64,000 bases of DNA from Plasmopara viticola (GCA_001695595.3 MBPM02000010.1:1302001-1366000), one strand, 5' to 3'; positions 22,080-34,000 are shown, counted from the stretch's first letter. Notes: a model not told the origin generated them from the sequence alone. Numbers and translations: made by a program.

Positions 22080-23000
22080 GGTGGATGCCGAGGTCAAAAA
22101 CAGAAGGCAGCAGCAGTTGATGGTAAAGAAAAGGCAGGTTGTGACAGCGGAAAGAACTTAGGAGAATGATTCATCCAAGATGATGACGAGATGAAGAAGT
22201 GTGGTGACGAAAAGAGGAGTATCAGGTTTCTAGGGCAACGACAGTGGTAGGTAATTCTTGCTTTTGAAAAATACAATAAAGATATGGTGGTACATGTGGA
22301 CGTGGATATAACGATCCGAGGTCGATAAGATATACGCGTGCTGTCGATCAAAGGTAAAGAGACTACAGTGGGGGACAGATGACGGACCATGGGATGCAAA
22401 TAATGGTATTAATCCATTACGGTGAGTGGCGTAGGCGGCAAAGATGGTAAGAGTGACTGAGCAGCTGAAGAAGACGTTGCGGGGGTGACAGTAGGCAAGG
22501 AACATCGTAGTTGCAAAGGTGAAGATCGACGTGTAAGAGGGAGATGCAGAGGTTAAGACGACGTGTAAGAGGGAGATGCAGAGGTTGAGAAGTGGCCAGC
22601 GCAACGCAACGTTTGACAAGAAAGGAATTGTCTGTTTGTGACTCAAACGACGCGACTTTGAGCGAGAAATCAAGTTGAATGTGCTAAAAACGTGGTGGTC
22701 ACACAGAATGCACACCGGCGTAATAGCATATGGCACACGTGGCAGTTGAAATTGCTTGGTCAGGGTGCGTCTAATGAAGATAAAGCAAACGCAAACTTAG
22801 TGTAATGGGGAATTGTATTGAAGCGGATGATGGCTTGATCACTGCTGCGATGAAAATGGACCGCGTTGAAGGATTTGACAGGCATTTACTGGGCTGTAGT
22901 TGAGGAGTAAAGCGCAGACGGTTGTTCTGACGTAAGACGAACCAGGCGACAGTGAAACTGTGTACTTACACAGCGCAGCGACACCGTTATGTTGGCGACT
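22080..23000. other. Purine-skewed tract on the plus strand
   Basis: By eye the plus strand is strongly enriched in G and A over this stretch (frequent GAAGA, GATGA, GGTGG) compared with its flanks, but it is full of TGA stops. The long minus-strand frame here (22230-22736) is probably a by-product of that skew. It may be an old coding relic or a simple-sequence-derived region. Confidence 0.4.
22528..22591. repeat. 32-bp tandem duplication
   Basis: Two adjacent copies of a unit starting GACGTGTAAGAGGGAGATGC begin at 22528 and 22560. They are almost identical, which suggests a recent local duplication. Confidence 0.8.
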
Positions 23001-24374
23001 ACGGTCCAGACGGTTCAAGGTAATCAGTCTTTGTTACTAGTGAAGATGCCGTCGAAGCATAAAGTGGTAGCACAGATTTTGCTGATTCAGACGTCGATGT
23101 GCTAAAGTAGAATAGTGAGTTGCTGAGTGACTAAGCTAGGTAATGTTGACGACAGCAAGATGGAAATTAGCTTACTAGGTATTACGAGTATGTCGTACAC
23201 TCATTAAAGACTGTTTCCGTGCTAGATAGTAGACTTCTTGTGCCCACGCCCGGTCCACTAATATTAACGAGCAAAGCATGACCATATTGGCTACATTTCG
23301 ATATGCATTCTGCACCTTTGGCCTCAAGTGCTACGCATGCACTAGATCAAGCGCATGGCAAGAAATGTTCGGACTAGGAAGGCGTTTGTAAAAATGACAA
23401 GAGCTCGAGCACCGTACGATAGAGCCATAATTGGAGAAGTTGCTGCACTGCATGCTCGATCGCGCTGTAGCCGGTGGAGTGCAATAGTTGAGTGGAAATG
23501 CGAGATTGTCACGTTCTCTGTGCGCGATAGACTGAAATGTAGAACTTAAAGTCAGTCAAATCCGGGTTGTGCTTGTGTTGGCTTTATTGTATTAAGTATA
23601 GTGTAGCGTCAAAGAATGCCACGTCCATTTACGCAAGTGTAATGTCGTAATCAATTCGAATTCGTCGCTGTAATCGTCAGTCCCACGTCTGTCGACTTCT
23701 ACCTCATCCATTTGATCCTCTTCGTATTTAAAATGCGAAAAGCTTGTAGCGCGTGGTGTAAACGACGTCGTTAAGTGAGTAGGAAAGAGTCCCGAGTCTG
23801 CATGCCTGCTTAAGTGAGCAGATGCCGAACTTGTTTTCGTCATAGAAATGTATCGGGTACTGGTCATCTCGTGAGGCATTAAATTAAAAGTAGTAAGCCA
23901 TCACAACAGTAGCTGCAAACAAACTGACAGCAGCGGGTTTTCTAAACTTGAAAATGTCAGCGCATTATCTTTGCATGCAAGCTTGAGGGATTCCATTGAG
24001 ATCGACGTAGGTGTGTTGATAACTTCAGCACCGCACAATGTTCATTTTGTACTCAAGAGTTTTGGAGTTCAAACATTCGCATTGTCGAGGCGACAAGATA
24101 GTAAAAGGAGATTGTGAATGCATCTGTTTCGAAGCAAATAGCTTTGGATTTGCTGCACTTCTTTATGACTCCTCTTGCACATTGGCACATGTGTCATCCA
24201 GCTTTTGGAGCACTACGCTCCTCGCAGCCAGGAATGCGAAATCTCAAATTTTCTAGTGTTAAAACTAACGCGAAGTTTACCTTTTCTATCTATACAGAGC
24301 ATAACCGATTGCAGTGCGCCACTCCTTGCACAAGTGGTTGCAAATACACCAGTTACACGAGTAATCACTACAAG
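23001..24374. other. Intergenic, no gene seen
   Basis: No gene is supported. A minus-strand frame at 23592-23879 has an acidic run (KYEEDQMDEVEVDRRG) that looks protein-like but has no start context or neighbouring exon I could define. Confidence 0.4.
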
Positions 24375-24518
24375 ATGCCCGTTATGAACATTGCTGCAGT
24401 AAGTAAACGCACAGCACTAGGGGCCACGACTGTGTTGCTTGGCCTTCTTGTTCGCGATGCCACAAGTGTTCCGCAGCCTGTGATCGGCACTTCCGCAAAA
24501 ATCCGAGCGGCACGCTGA
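24375..24518 (+). CDS. Possible small secreted peptide or gene remnant
   Basis: A 47-codon frame begins MPVMNIAAVSKR. It has a hydrophobic stretch (about residues 15-26, TTVLLGLLV) that could act as a signal peptide, followed by about 20 residues with no cysteine. It lies about 300 bp before the monooxygenase gene. No family is recognised; it could be the remnant of a duplicated secreted-protein gene or chance. Confidence 0.2.
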   Translation: MPVMNIAAVSKRTALGATTVLLGLLVRDATSVPQPVIGTSAKIRAAR

Positions 24519-24777
24519 CGGGAAGCAATGTCCATTTGAAGGTAAAGGCACTGTATAAATCAGTCTTCATAATAACTTATTCTAACGCACAAAAGGGGAA
24601 TGCACACAACTGACCGACTGGGAAAAGATTGTCCATTCCGAGCATGTAATCACTGCCAGCTGTTGGCAGATCAAAGTGCGAATCCTCTCGCCCCTTTCCT
24701 ACCCATTGTAATGTTGCAAGTGGTGCATAGTAATCGAACACAACCAGTCTGTCGTGACTTCGATGTACATATTCAAA

Positions 24778-24790
24778 CATTCCTCAATTC
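24778..24790 (+). promoter_or_regulatory. Oomycete-type initiator element
   Basis: CATTCCTCAATTC, identical over 13 bases to the element upstream of the subtilisin gene, lies 23-35 bases before the ATG at 24813. The short distance argues that the upstream in-frame ATG at 24600 is not used. Confidence 0.55.
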
Positions 24791-24812
24791 GCTCCAACCA
24801 AGGCAGCAGACA

Positions 24813-25766
24813 ATGCCGTTGGCGCTCACCACTTCCCTCGCAGCCGTCGCGCTCTTCTTTACAAAAGTAAACGGCCATGGCCACATGACTTTTCCACCAG
24901 AAAGAATCATGTCGGAGGATTACCACAAAGCCGCGGGGGCCTTGATCAACATCAACTTGAGCGAAATGCAGATTGCACCCCTTGAAGGCCTCTCGCAACA
25001 CAAGCAGGCCGACTTTCCACCGTCGCCCACTTTCAATTTAATGAACGGATGCCGTGGGACAGTGTACGAAGAAGGCAGCAAGGTCACGACCCTCGCTGCA
25101 GGCGAAGACTTTGAAGTCAAGTGGGAGATTCAAGCACCCCATCCAGGCTATTTAAAACTCAGCATCCTCAAACCGAGCACGGATGCGAAGAATATCATTA
25201 CGTACGAGTCGTACAAACTTCTGCAAGAGTTCGATAAATTTGCAATGAACGGTGGCGATAACAGCACCAACATCAAGATGCCCGCTGACGTTGCTGGGTG
25301 CGAAGAGCCCGGTGACTGCGTTCTGCAATTTTATTGGCACTCCGACATTGCAAATCAAACGTACATGACGTGCGCCGACATTGTCGTCCCAGGAAGTGGT
25401 GCAGGTGGCAGTGCGGCCGCGGCGCCCAAAGCAAGCACGCCAAAGTCGGCGACCCCTGCCACGAAAGCGCCTGCTACTCCTCCTGCCACTGACGCTCCGG
25501 CTGCCACCCCTAAAACTCCTAGTTCTTCGGCAACTCCTGGCGCTACTGCTCCTCCTGCTACCCCTGCTGCCACCACAGCTCCTTCCACTCCTCCTGCCAC
25601 CACAGCTCCTTCCACTCCTCCTGCCACTGAAGATCCGGATATTCCCAGTTCATCTACTAATCCGGGTGCTACTGCTCCTCCTGCCTCCGTTGCTACTCCA
25701 AGTGTCGTTCACACAGAAGTTGCAGGCGAGGCAGAAAGCGGGGGAAAGTGCTCGCGTCGCAAATAG
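24813..25766 (+). CDS. Secreted copper monooxygenase, AA17-like (LPMO)
   Basis: Probable lytic polysaccharide monooxygenase of the oomycete AA17 type, which oxidatively cleaves pectin in plant cell walls. The protein has 317 residues. Signal peptide 1-21 would be cut before His22 (VNG|HGHMTF), giving the N-terminal histidine needed for the copper brace. His110 in QAPHPGYLKLSIL is the likely second brace ligand, and Tyr174 or Tyr184 near FYWHS...YMTCADI could be the axial residue. Cysteines at 80, 163, 169 and 187 fit disulfides. From about 192 to the end there is a tail rich in Pro, Thr, Ala and Ser with repeated (P)PATTAPSTPPAT units. It is probably an O-glycosylated linker without a carbohydrate-binding domain, ending in CSRRK. 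An in-frame ATG at 24600 would bury the signal peptide and is rejected. The assignment to AA17 rests on motif pattern and taxonomy; another LPMO-like family is possible. Confidence 0.72.
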   Translation: MPLALTTSLAAVALFFTKVNGHGHMTFPPERIMSEDYHKAAGALININLSEMQIAPLEGLSQHKQADFPPSPTFNLMNGCRGTVYEEGSKVTTLAAGEDFEVKWEIQAPHPGYLKLSILKPSTDAKNIITYESYKLLQEFDKFAMNGGDNSTNIKMPADVAGCEEPGDCVLQFYWHSDIANQTYMTCADIVVPGSGAGGSAAAAPKASTPKSATPATKAPATPPATDAPAATPKTPSSSATPGATAPPATPAATTAPSTPPATTAPSTPPATEDPDIPSSSTNPGATAPPASVATPSVVHTEVAGEAESGGKCSRRK

Positions 25767-26067
25767 AGAGCATTTTGTCCGTATTTTACCGTCTTTTATA
25801 AATAACACTGCTTGTCAAAAATAGTCAAACCGGTCAATTGTTCGTTGCAAAAGCCCTTTTTCAACTTGCAGAGACGTTGGGCTTAACGTTGCTGCACACA
25901 TGGGAAGCATCACGTCAAGTCCAATTTAGTCTCATCGCAAGAGACTTGGGAGCCATGTCAAAGACTCGGACCTGCAGCCATGCCATTTCTTCATTGTGCT
26001 TGCACTACTGACTCGAACGACGTTGAAGTGGCTCTAACAGTAGAGCCATTAGCATCAACTCTCAACT
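25767..26067. other. Spacer between the two secreted-enzyme genes
   Basis: Holds the 3' end of the monooxygenase gene and the promoter of the C69 gene, which run in the same direction. No further gene is seen. Confidence 0.5.
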
Positions 26068-28023
26068 ATGAAGCTCATGCCGCCGACGTTTGGTTTATCA
26101 GCAGTTGGACTCTTGCTACTGTCTCAAGCGCGACTCTCTGTGAATGCGTGCACGGCCATCGCCGTGACGAATCGTGCAAGTGCCGATAATTCGACACTAA
26201 TCGCTCATACGGACGATGCCGGTAGTGGCGCCGCGGATCTGCGTCTTGTTCGCGTTCCATCGCAAGACCATGCGACTGGTAGCAAGCGCGCCGTGTACAA
26301 CTTTAACGGTGGGTACCCGCGCGTGGTAGCCCCGGATCGTGGAACGTATTACGAACCGGCGCATGACTCGAAAACGGGCAAGCTGCAGGAATTTACGAAA
26401 CCCATGGGGTACATTCCTCAAGTCGACCATACGTTTGCGTACTTTGACCAGGACTATGGCATGATGAATGAGATGCAGCTGAGCATTGGTGAAAGCACGT
26501 GCGGTGCCAAGACTGTTGGCTGGCCACTGGACGTGCCTGGGGGCAAGAATCTGTTTGGCATTGCCGAACTGACCAAAGTCGCGCTTGAGCGTTGTGCAAC
26601 CGCCCGTTGCGCTGTCGAGACGATGGGGACACTTGCGGAGAAGTATGGGTTTTACAGTGAAGACAGTGGGAATATGGCGAAACCCGACTATGGGGATTCA
26701 GCGGAGGCCCTCTTGGTCGGTGACAAGTCGGGGGAGGTCTGGGTCTTTCATGTTTTGACTGGCAAAGATCACACTGGGGCCGTGTGGGCGGCGCAACGTG
26801 TGCCCGACGGACATGTGACGGTTGTTGCAAACGGGTTTACAATTCGGGAACTCGATTTGAGTCAACCAGATTGGTTTATGGCTTCCAACAACGTGGTGAC
26901 ATTTGCCGAAGAAATGGGTTGGTGGGATTCGAACGGTGAGAAACCGTTTGACTTTACGGCCGCGTATGGTTTTGCCGACAAAGACGCGATTGGTCCCCTT
27001 TACACGGGTCGCCGGGTCTGGCGTGTGTTTGACGTCCTCGCTCCATCGCTTCAACTGGATGCTCGTCTCGGCAGTTTCTCGCAATACGCCACGTATCCAT
27101 TTTCGATCAAACCCGATCGGTTGGTCGAGACGTATCAGATCATGGACTTGCTTCGCGATCACTACAAGGACACGCGGTACGATATGACGAAAGGGTTGGC
27201 TGTGGGGCCGTTTGGCTCCCCTGTCCGCTGGTCTGGAAGCGCTGGTGGGGTCATTGGTGGCTGGGAACGTCCGATCTCCATGTATCGTACACTCTTTGCC
27301 TTTGTTCTCCAAAGTCGCAGCCACAAAGGACCCAACGCCATCGGTGGCGTTGCGTGGTATGCACAGGACGCTCCGCACGGCTCGGTCTTTGTACCGTTCT
27401 CGTGTGCGCAAGACTCTGTACCTGAATCATACCTGGTCGGTCGGCAGAGCAAGTTTCACCCTCAATCTGCGTGGTGGGCGTTTAATTTTGTGAACAATTG
27501 GAGTTTGTTACGCTACAATGCCATGAGTGTTGACATTTTGAGCAAGATTGACACATTGCAAAAGTCGGCCTTTTCACTACGTAGCAAACTAGAGAGTGAA
27601 CCGCTCGAAATTGCATCGATTGAAAGGCAGAGCAATGCGTTTGCCGAGCACGTAGTGGCGCAGTGGTGGCAGCTTGCGTGGACTTTAATTGGCAAGTTTA
27701 GCGATGGTTACTTGACTACAGGGGAGGGACCTGAGCAACAAGCTTCGATTGGGTACCCCGCCTGGTGGCTGCAAGCCAGCGAATTTGCTACGTGGCCTGG
27801 AGATTCGTTTCAGCCGAAAGCAAGTATGCTCAAGACCCTTGTAGGTGTCGACAGCGAGACGGCGCAAAATTTTGTTCGTCAGGCAACCGCGGGGAAGTCA
27901 TTGGCTGTGGGAAATTATTCGATCGCAATTGGTTGGGTCATCATGGGTGCGGTCTTGGGTGTCGGCGTGTCAGCTCTTGGCAAGAAAATGAGGCGTCGTC
28001 GTGGCTACAAGGTTGTGAAGTAG
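26068..28023 (+). CDS. Peptidase family C69 dipeptidase, membrane-anchored
   Basis: N-terminal-nucleophile hydrolase of the PepD/dipeptidase A family, 651 residues in one exon. A hydrophobic signal peptide covers about residues 1-26. The next residues, NACTAIAV, place Cys28 as the nucleophile exposed by processing. Family motifs follow: AHTDDAGSG (about 46-54), NEMQLSIGESTC (about 132-143) and a collinear Ntn core to about residue 480. The C-terminal part ends in a hydrophobic segment (about 618-638, WVIMGAVLGVGVSALG) and a basic tail KKMRRRRGYK. The catalytic domain is therefore probably outside the cytosol and anchored by a single membrane span. Bacterial relatives are about 470 residues and lack this anchor. 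It lies 301 bp downstream of the monooxygenase, same strand. Start chosen at the ATG that gives the signal peptide. Confidence 0.85.
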   Translation: MKLMPPTFGLSAVGLLLLSQARLSVNACTAIAVTNRASADNSTLIAHTDDAGSGAADLRLVRVPSQDHATGSKRAVYNFNGGYPRVVAPDRGTYYEPAHDSKTGKLQEFTKPMGYIPQVDHTFAYFDQDYGMMNEMQLSIGESTCGAKTVGWPLDVPGGKNLFGIAELTKVALERCATARCAVETMGTLAEKYGFYSEDSGNMAKPDYGDSAEALLVGDKSGEVWVFHVLTGKDHTGAVWAAQRVPDGHVTVVANGFTIRELDLSQPDWFMASNNVVTFAEEMGWWDSNGEKPFDFTAAYGFADKDAIGPLYTGRRVWRVFDVLAPSLQLDARLGSFSQYATYPFSIKPDRLVETYQIMDLLRDHYKDTRYDMTKGLAVGPFGSPVRWSGSAGGVIGGWERPISMYRTLFAFVLQSRSHKGPNAIGGVAWYAQDAPHGSVFVPFSCAQDSVPESYLVGRQSKFHPQSAWWAFNFVNNWSLLRYNAMSVDILSKIDTLQKSAFSLRSKLESEPLEIASIERQSNAFAEHVVAQWWQLAWTLIGKFSDGYLTTGEGPEQQASIGYPAWWLQASEFATWPGDSFQPKASMLKTLVGVDSETAQNFVRQATAGKSLAVGNYSIAIGWVIMGAVLGVGVSALGKKMRRRRGYKVVK

Positions 28024-31000
28024 TAGATTAAGGAATGGCCTTTGATCTTCTACGCTCATTAGATCTTTTCGGATCAATTAATATTTATAACTTGATTAAA
28101 AACGATTCGTGTAAACCACATTTTTATTCCTGAACGGGACGCTGGTGAAATGTATGATGCTCAATCGTTGTGCTTAGTCTGATGAAAAGACTCGCACATC
28201 GTAACTATTCAAATTCCATTTAGACTGAACAGGTCAATGATGTTCAGTACCACATTTATGAAATATAAATAACTCGATATGGCCGTAAGTCGCGAAGCTC
28301 GTACGATAAATTATTTCCGAGTGCGAAGCCAGCCACCGGCCCTTTAAATATGTCGCCTCATGCGCTGCGTACTTTCAAGCTCAAGGCTTTTGGTGACCTG
28401 CTGTCTTCAGATGATCTACAGTTGAATACCTAAAGCAGCTTTGGCCAGAGACAAATCGCGGATATCTATCATGAAATTTTGATATGCTTTACAAACAGCC
28501 ACGTTGCTAATATATCAAGCATATCGGCGAGAGTAGGTGTCAAATGCACCACTTTGTTCAGGCCGCACACGAACACCTCTTTACCGTGTTGCCATTTGTA
28601 TTTTTGGACTTCAACCAGTCCGCAGGCTCTATAAAAAACCGACATTTGAGTCCCACTTTGTTGGCAGGTCTCGCAGATTTGTCAAGCTTTCGAGCTCACA
28701 TATCTGTGAAGCCACCCGTATGTGGTGGAGACTTGAATTACTTGTGTTTGCGATATGTGAGCTCATTGATGCCTTCGTCGCCAAAATTTAATGAGAAATG
28801 ATGCGGGGGTGAAAATTGCTGCACTTCTTAACGAAAGTTTAACTGACAGCAAATGCTGATCAATGCAACTTAACCTGCACAAACGCTGATTCTATGGTTA
28901 TTTGGAAGATATTTAAGTACATGCATACTATATCCTATTGCTTTATTGCGTGAGTAGATAAAGCTGCGCTCGTCTTCGTGCTTCTGTGTATCAAATCCTA
29001 ACGAAAACCTGTAGAACTGCAAGGTCTACTGAAGTGCACAACAAAATGACAAATAGCAGAGCATTGTGAACAAACGCCAATTTGATAAAGGACATGTTGC
29101 TTAGAAAGTGTTCATTGTATCGTGCATAAAAATCAAATAAATAAGATCGATATATTTCTTAAGGCGATTAAGGTCGAATGCTCCATTAAGAACAAATATG
29201 TCGAGAATGACAATCAAGAATTTTTCGTGCGCTTTTCCGTTTCAGTCAAATACGCCAAAGTCGAAAGGTTATTTAAAGCGGTCGCAGTTGCATTGCTATC
29301 AGTAAGTAGAGGATGCGCTTTACAATTGACTCGATCCAGCAGGTCCGGTGAGCCGAATGACTGAGACCTGCTGGACAATGTAATTTTGGGGACATAGGAT
29401 GCGCTAATAAGCATTCATTTTAGGCTTACTACGGACCGTATGGAGTCAGATAATTTTCTCGTTTCGCTATTATCTTGCGAAGCTATGTGACTTGGTTGTG
29501 AAACTATTTTATCCGCAGTTAGTGACACTAAGCTTCCCACGTGGGGGATATGGTATCTCATTAAAGAGAACTTTTGTAAGCGTATTCGACAGCCGTAGCC
29601 ACCAGTTAATTTTTGTTTACTCCATGAAGAGGTCTATAAAAGCGTCATCGCGACTAATGCAGCGGGGTAATGTTATATTTTCTATAAGGAAGCGCAAGTT
29701 TACTTTTTTATTTTAAATTTGAGTAAGTACGAGTCGCAAAAATTTATCTGTCTGACCCCAGCAATTAGTAATAGTCATACTTCCGAGACTAAATGTAATT
29801 TTTACGCTTGATATTTCGAGCTGAATTTCATTTTGGCTTATTGTGTGAGACAGGTTGTCTACAATCACATTTTACCGAGGTAGTATCCCAAAGTGATCAT
29901 ATAGCATAGTGATTTGACTAACATGCATCAAGCGGTAATCTTTAGACCATGTACTGCTTTTTAGTTGGATCCTATACTACTACAAGAGGAAAACACACGC
30001 TTTATTAATGAGAATTTTGAATTCGTTAAGTCCATATAAGTCAAGATTCAATTAAAAAATCCCTGCCAGTTAGAAATAACACTGTAAATTGTGCCGCTTC
30101 TTGGAAGCCTGCAGATAGAGCTGCCTCAAAGCTCATTCCACAACTTAGAAGTAAGGCTAACCGCCAAGTTATTGTATGTACCCAGATCATCGTCGTAGTT
30201 GAAAAAAAATACATGGCGAAGCTCAGAATGACACTGCCTCACAGTGTATCTGCGCTATGCCATCGGATGACAAAATTTTGCATGTAAAGCACAATCGCGC
30301 AACGAGTTTTGCTACGAGCGAGCAATACTTTGCCCTTAAGTTCGACTACGAATCGTCATTCTCGACATTTGAGGTTGAAGATGACGAGTGCTTCATCCTG
30401 CAAATTTTGACCTAGCTCGTGAGCCTGCAACTCGCGCCACCAACTAGAGGGACCCTCAATACCTTACATACGCCACACTTTCATTATTTTTAAGTTTTTA
30501 GCCCTTGCGTCGTACAACGCGTACTTGCGAGCGGTCAGTGCTCGTACTGCACACGCCACTTACTCGTTGCCCGCTCTCCGATTGTACCTGGTAAGACGAA
30601 GCTCATAATCATTAACCTCGATGAGGCGTAAGAAGACAAGGTGCCGCCACATTAGATAGGAATCCGCGACTAATCAAATAGTTTGACCTCGGCCAGCTGA
30701 ATGTGGTCACCCAATACTTCTCAAAGTGTTGATCGCGAAAAGCTACGATTTCACTTCACGTTGTGCGTGTGCTCACACATTCACTCGTTGTCACCCTCTG
30801 TTCTTCACCGCTATCTCCAAATCAAGACTATTGTGTTGACCTCTGATTTTTAAGCGAGACTTACGAACTTTAGGGTCATCGAAAATCTAAATAAGTACTC
30901 AGCGTGTGTCACGTACAGCTCGAAAAGCCAGTTTGTCACCTGTGTAAAAAATACTGCAGGCTATCGTGCTCTTTTGGCGGCTTATAAGGGCTGAGTTATG

Positions 31001-34000
31001 AAATCAAAAGTGCATGGCCATTAGTGATACTCACACCTCATAAAAAGGCTGAAGATGACAGAAGAGGATTAGAGAAGTTTGAGTACAAATGTACAAGAAG
31101 CTGTTATGTTTGCTTGCTGTTTGCGACATCCTTAGCAAAGCGCCTGCGACCTCAAGTCTACTTGTTATGTATGCACCGATCACCAGGGACTTCGAGATCC
31201 AACTTATTCTTATAGAGAAAATCGATGCTTCAATCCAACATTTCGGCTCCCATCGAGGGCCATTGTACATTCGTGCTAAACAGCACCAACATTTTCATGT
31301 TCAAGTCTATAAGCTCATTACTTTCAAAAGATTCTAAATGAACTACGCATATGTTATCTCATGTATACGTGCTACAGATAAGAGTTTAAGCAGACAAAAT
31401 CACAATTGTGACACAAGCAAGCTCATAGTCTGAGCGACGCAATATTAATCAAATAAATTAAGCTTTCCTTGTTATGCTTCACCGCGAAGCAAGAGAGCAA
31501 CCGGCCTTTTTTAGGTGAAGGTTTCGAGCTGTAGTGCGCAGTGATGCGTGATCTGTGTAGACCGATGGCGTAGGCTCTAGCAGTTGGAAACCACTACGCT
31601 TGGTGGGTTCATCGGGGGTAACTGTTTGTCGCATCAAGTAGCAGACGCTTGTGCATGGCGAGCTTAACTATTTCGTTTTGGACGAGGGGGTTTAAGTAAG
31701 ACGAATCGATAGCGCTAAGCTGTATCCCTTGCAAAAGAGAATACCGGTACGGTTGCAGGCAAGTTGAGCCAGGATCTACCGTCAGTTGATTTTCTGCTTT
31801 GGTAGAATGAGATCTCCATAGCAGAATTTGGAATGACTTATCATCACCACCAGATGAAGCTGTCTTCAGAAATATAAAAAAAGATGTTTACTCCGCATGA
31901 AAATCCTTGATCTCAAAAAATTGTTCGGATTCGTATTTGTTGTATTTACGACATGAGCGTTAACGCTTTAAACCGGTTTAATTTTACGTCACGAATTTTG
32001 CCTAGAAAATACTGCTTGGACTGTGGTATCAATATTAAACGCTCATCAAAAGCTAAAGATAGGTAGAGTCCACGCATAAAGTACATCAGTCTTCCAATTT
32101 CAACTTACACACACTTCAGTCATGTAAAATATAGGATAGCGTTTAAACGCTAAATGTACCCCTTACGTCTTCTCTAGGCAAGAAGCCGTGTGACCTGCAG
32201 TGCACGTAGTCAATCTTACGGCTTTGCCGATGGATTGGTTCCCTTGAGGTTCCAAGATAAGTCGCTCCTCCGTACTGCATCTGCTCGACGCGCAGTTCGC
32301 GATGCTCGGAAAAATGACGAACTTTAGAAGGCAGCTGTATTTACAATCTTGTCTGGCACTAAGCAAATGAGATACGTTACGGCGTTCGTGATCAACGAGC
32401 AGAAATAACGCCCTCAAACAGCACAACCGTGGTGATAACGCTCCAAGAAGGTGAATCATTCAAGTAATTTTCTTGAGGCAGAAGAGATAAATTCTATTCT
32501 TGGATCGAGGATATTGACAAGTCGTTTGTGCAGCTCCGATCATAGACTGGTCTGCGTGGTGTTTGCACTCTCTCGTCGCCATCCGCAAAAACACTATAAC
32601 GGAGCACTTCGTTATTTACAGAAAAAGTTGAGGGCAACGTTCCTTCCGGCAAGCTTTGAGCTTCACCAGCAATAACACCATTACTTCTGCAAGCAAAAAA
32701 GCGCAGAAACTTGTACACCGATTCACGATGACGGCCTCCTGTTATTTTTTTCAAAAAGGATCATGTGACTGTATTCATGAAAGGCCTATGTGTAGGCCCA
32801 CACGTTCCGAGTGCAGACAGCGATGATATAGCCCAGCTTAGGGATGTATACGAGCAATGAAAGCGATGTCAAAGAAGAAATTTCACATAAGGGCGAGTAT
32901 AACGAAGGTAGATTAAAGCACTTCTTGAGAGGAGATTAACCTTGCCATTCCAAGACGCCACGATAAGGATGGTTTTTGGTCTTCAGAACTATGAAGATTG
33001 GTGTCTTCGGGATCACTGACTTGCCCGTTACCAAGGCTTCAGGTTATGGAACATACACTATTTTGTCTGTGAAAAGCGAAAGTACATATGTCTTATCCAA
33101 TATAGTTTCGTCCGGGCTATAAGAGTCTAATCTCCTAAAATGAAGTTGTAAGCTTTCTAATGAGCAATCTTTGTGGTTACATGTTACCTTGCTACCTCCT
33201 TTACAAGGTATTGCTAGCTGAAACTTAAATAATGAAGACTGCGGCGTTAACATCCACTTTCAGTGGCACGTAATTTAGTGAGCAACACTGGTCGTGAACA
33301 ACATTTGCTGCATCAACTAATGGCTGTGGCCAGGCACTGAAGACAGGATTATAACGATGCACGTAAAGTGATCAATTATCACTGAGCAATCGTCGTCGCG
33401 GAAACTGCTTGCTGAATGTTTAGCGTGGTCGTTATCGAGACATCTGGAAATGCTTGATCTAGCAGATTACAGCAAATTAGCAAAAGTGTGATCGAAGACA
33501 CTTTTCTTTATTAGGTTCCAGTCGTATGTAGCGACCCGCAATATTGGCGAATACAAGTCCGTCAAATGCAACACCATCTTCATTCTTCATCAACTTCTGC
33601 CCCTACTGTCTCGTCCTTGCATTATAGAGGGTAGTAACGAGTATTCTGCTTCAAACTTGCCTAAATTCTCGCCTCGCTCTTTTCTCGGGTTTCCTCGAAG
33701 GGCAAGCCATGGCTCTTATCGTTTGATAAATTCGGCGTCTGCGTGAAACGTGCCTTAACATCGTACCCTTCCGCAATATACAGTGAGCAAATACGTTGAT
33801 TTCACTGTAGCGGTCTTTCCTTTGTATAAGGAAGGTACTGAGGACTTTTCAAAAGGAAACAAGAAGTGAAAGTAGTTTCAAATATGAAACATCACTCGAC
33901 GACGGTGTCTCACCGCACCATGCTTGCAAGTTGCTTGCATGCCTTTTCGCTCTCAATCTTAAACATCTGTACAATTTGGAGTGCATATTGTTGCTAGTTT

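Noticed and set aside
22230..22736. 168-codon minus-strand frame in the purine-rich tract
   Set aside because: Explained by the base skew of the tract (few stops on the pyrimidine strand); no recognisable domain.
24600..24812. Upstream ATG that would extend the monooxygenase by 71 residues
   Set aside because: It would bury the signal peptide and precedes the initiator-like element 23-35 bases before the ATG at 24813.
26698..27411. 237-codon minus-strand frame inside the C69 gene
   Set aside because: Antisense shadow of a conserved enzyme; no domain or promoter.
31089..31337. Small secreted-protein candidate starting MYKKLLCLLAV
   Set aside because: The hydrophobic start is weak, no RxLR or cysteine pattern follows, and the frame overlaps other equally open frames.
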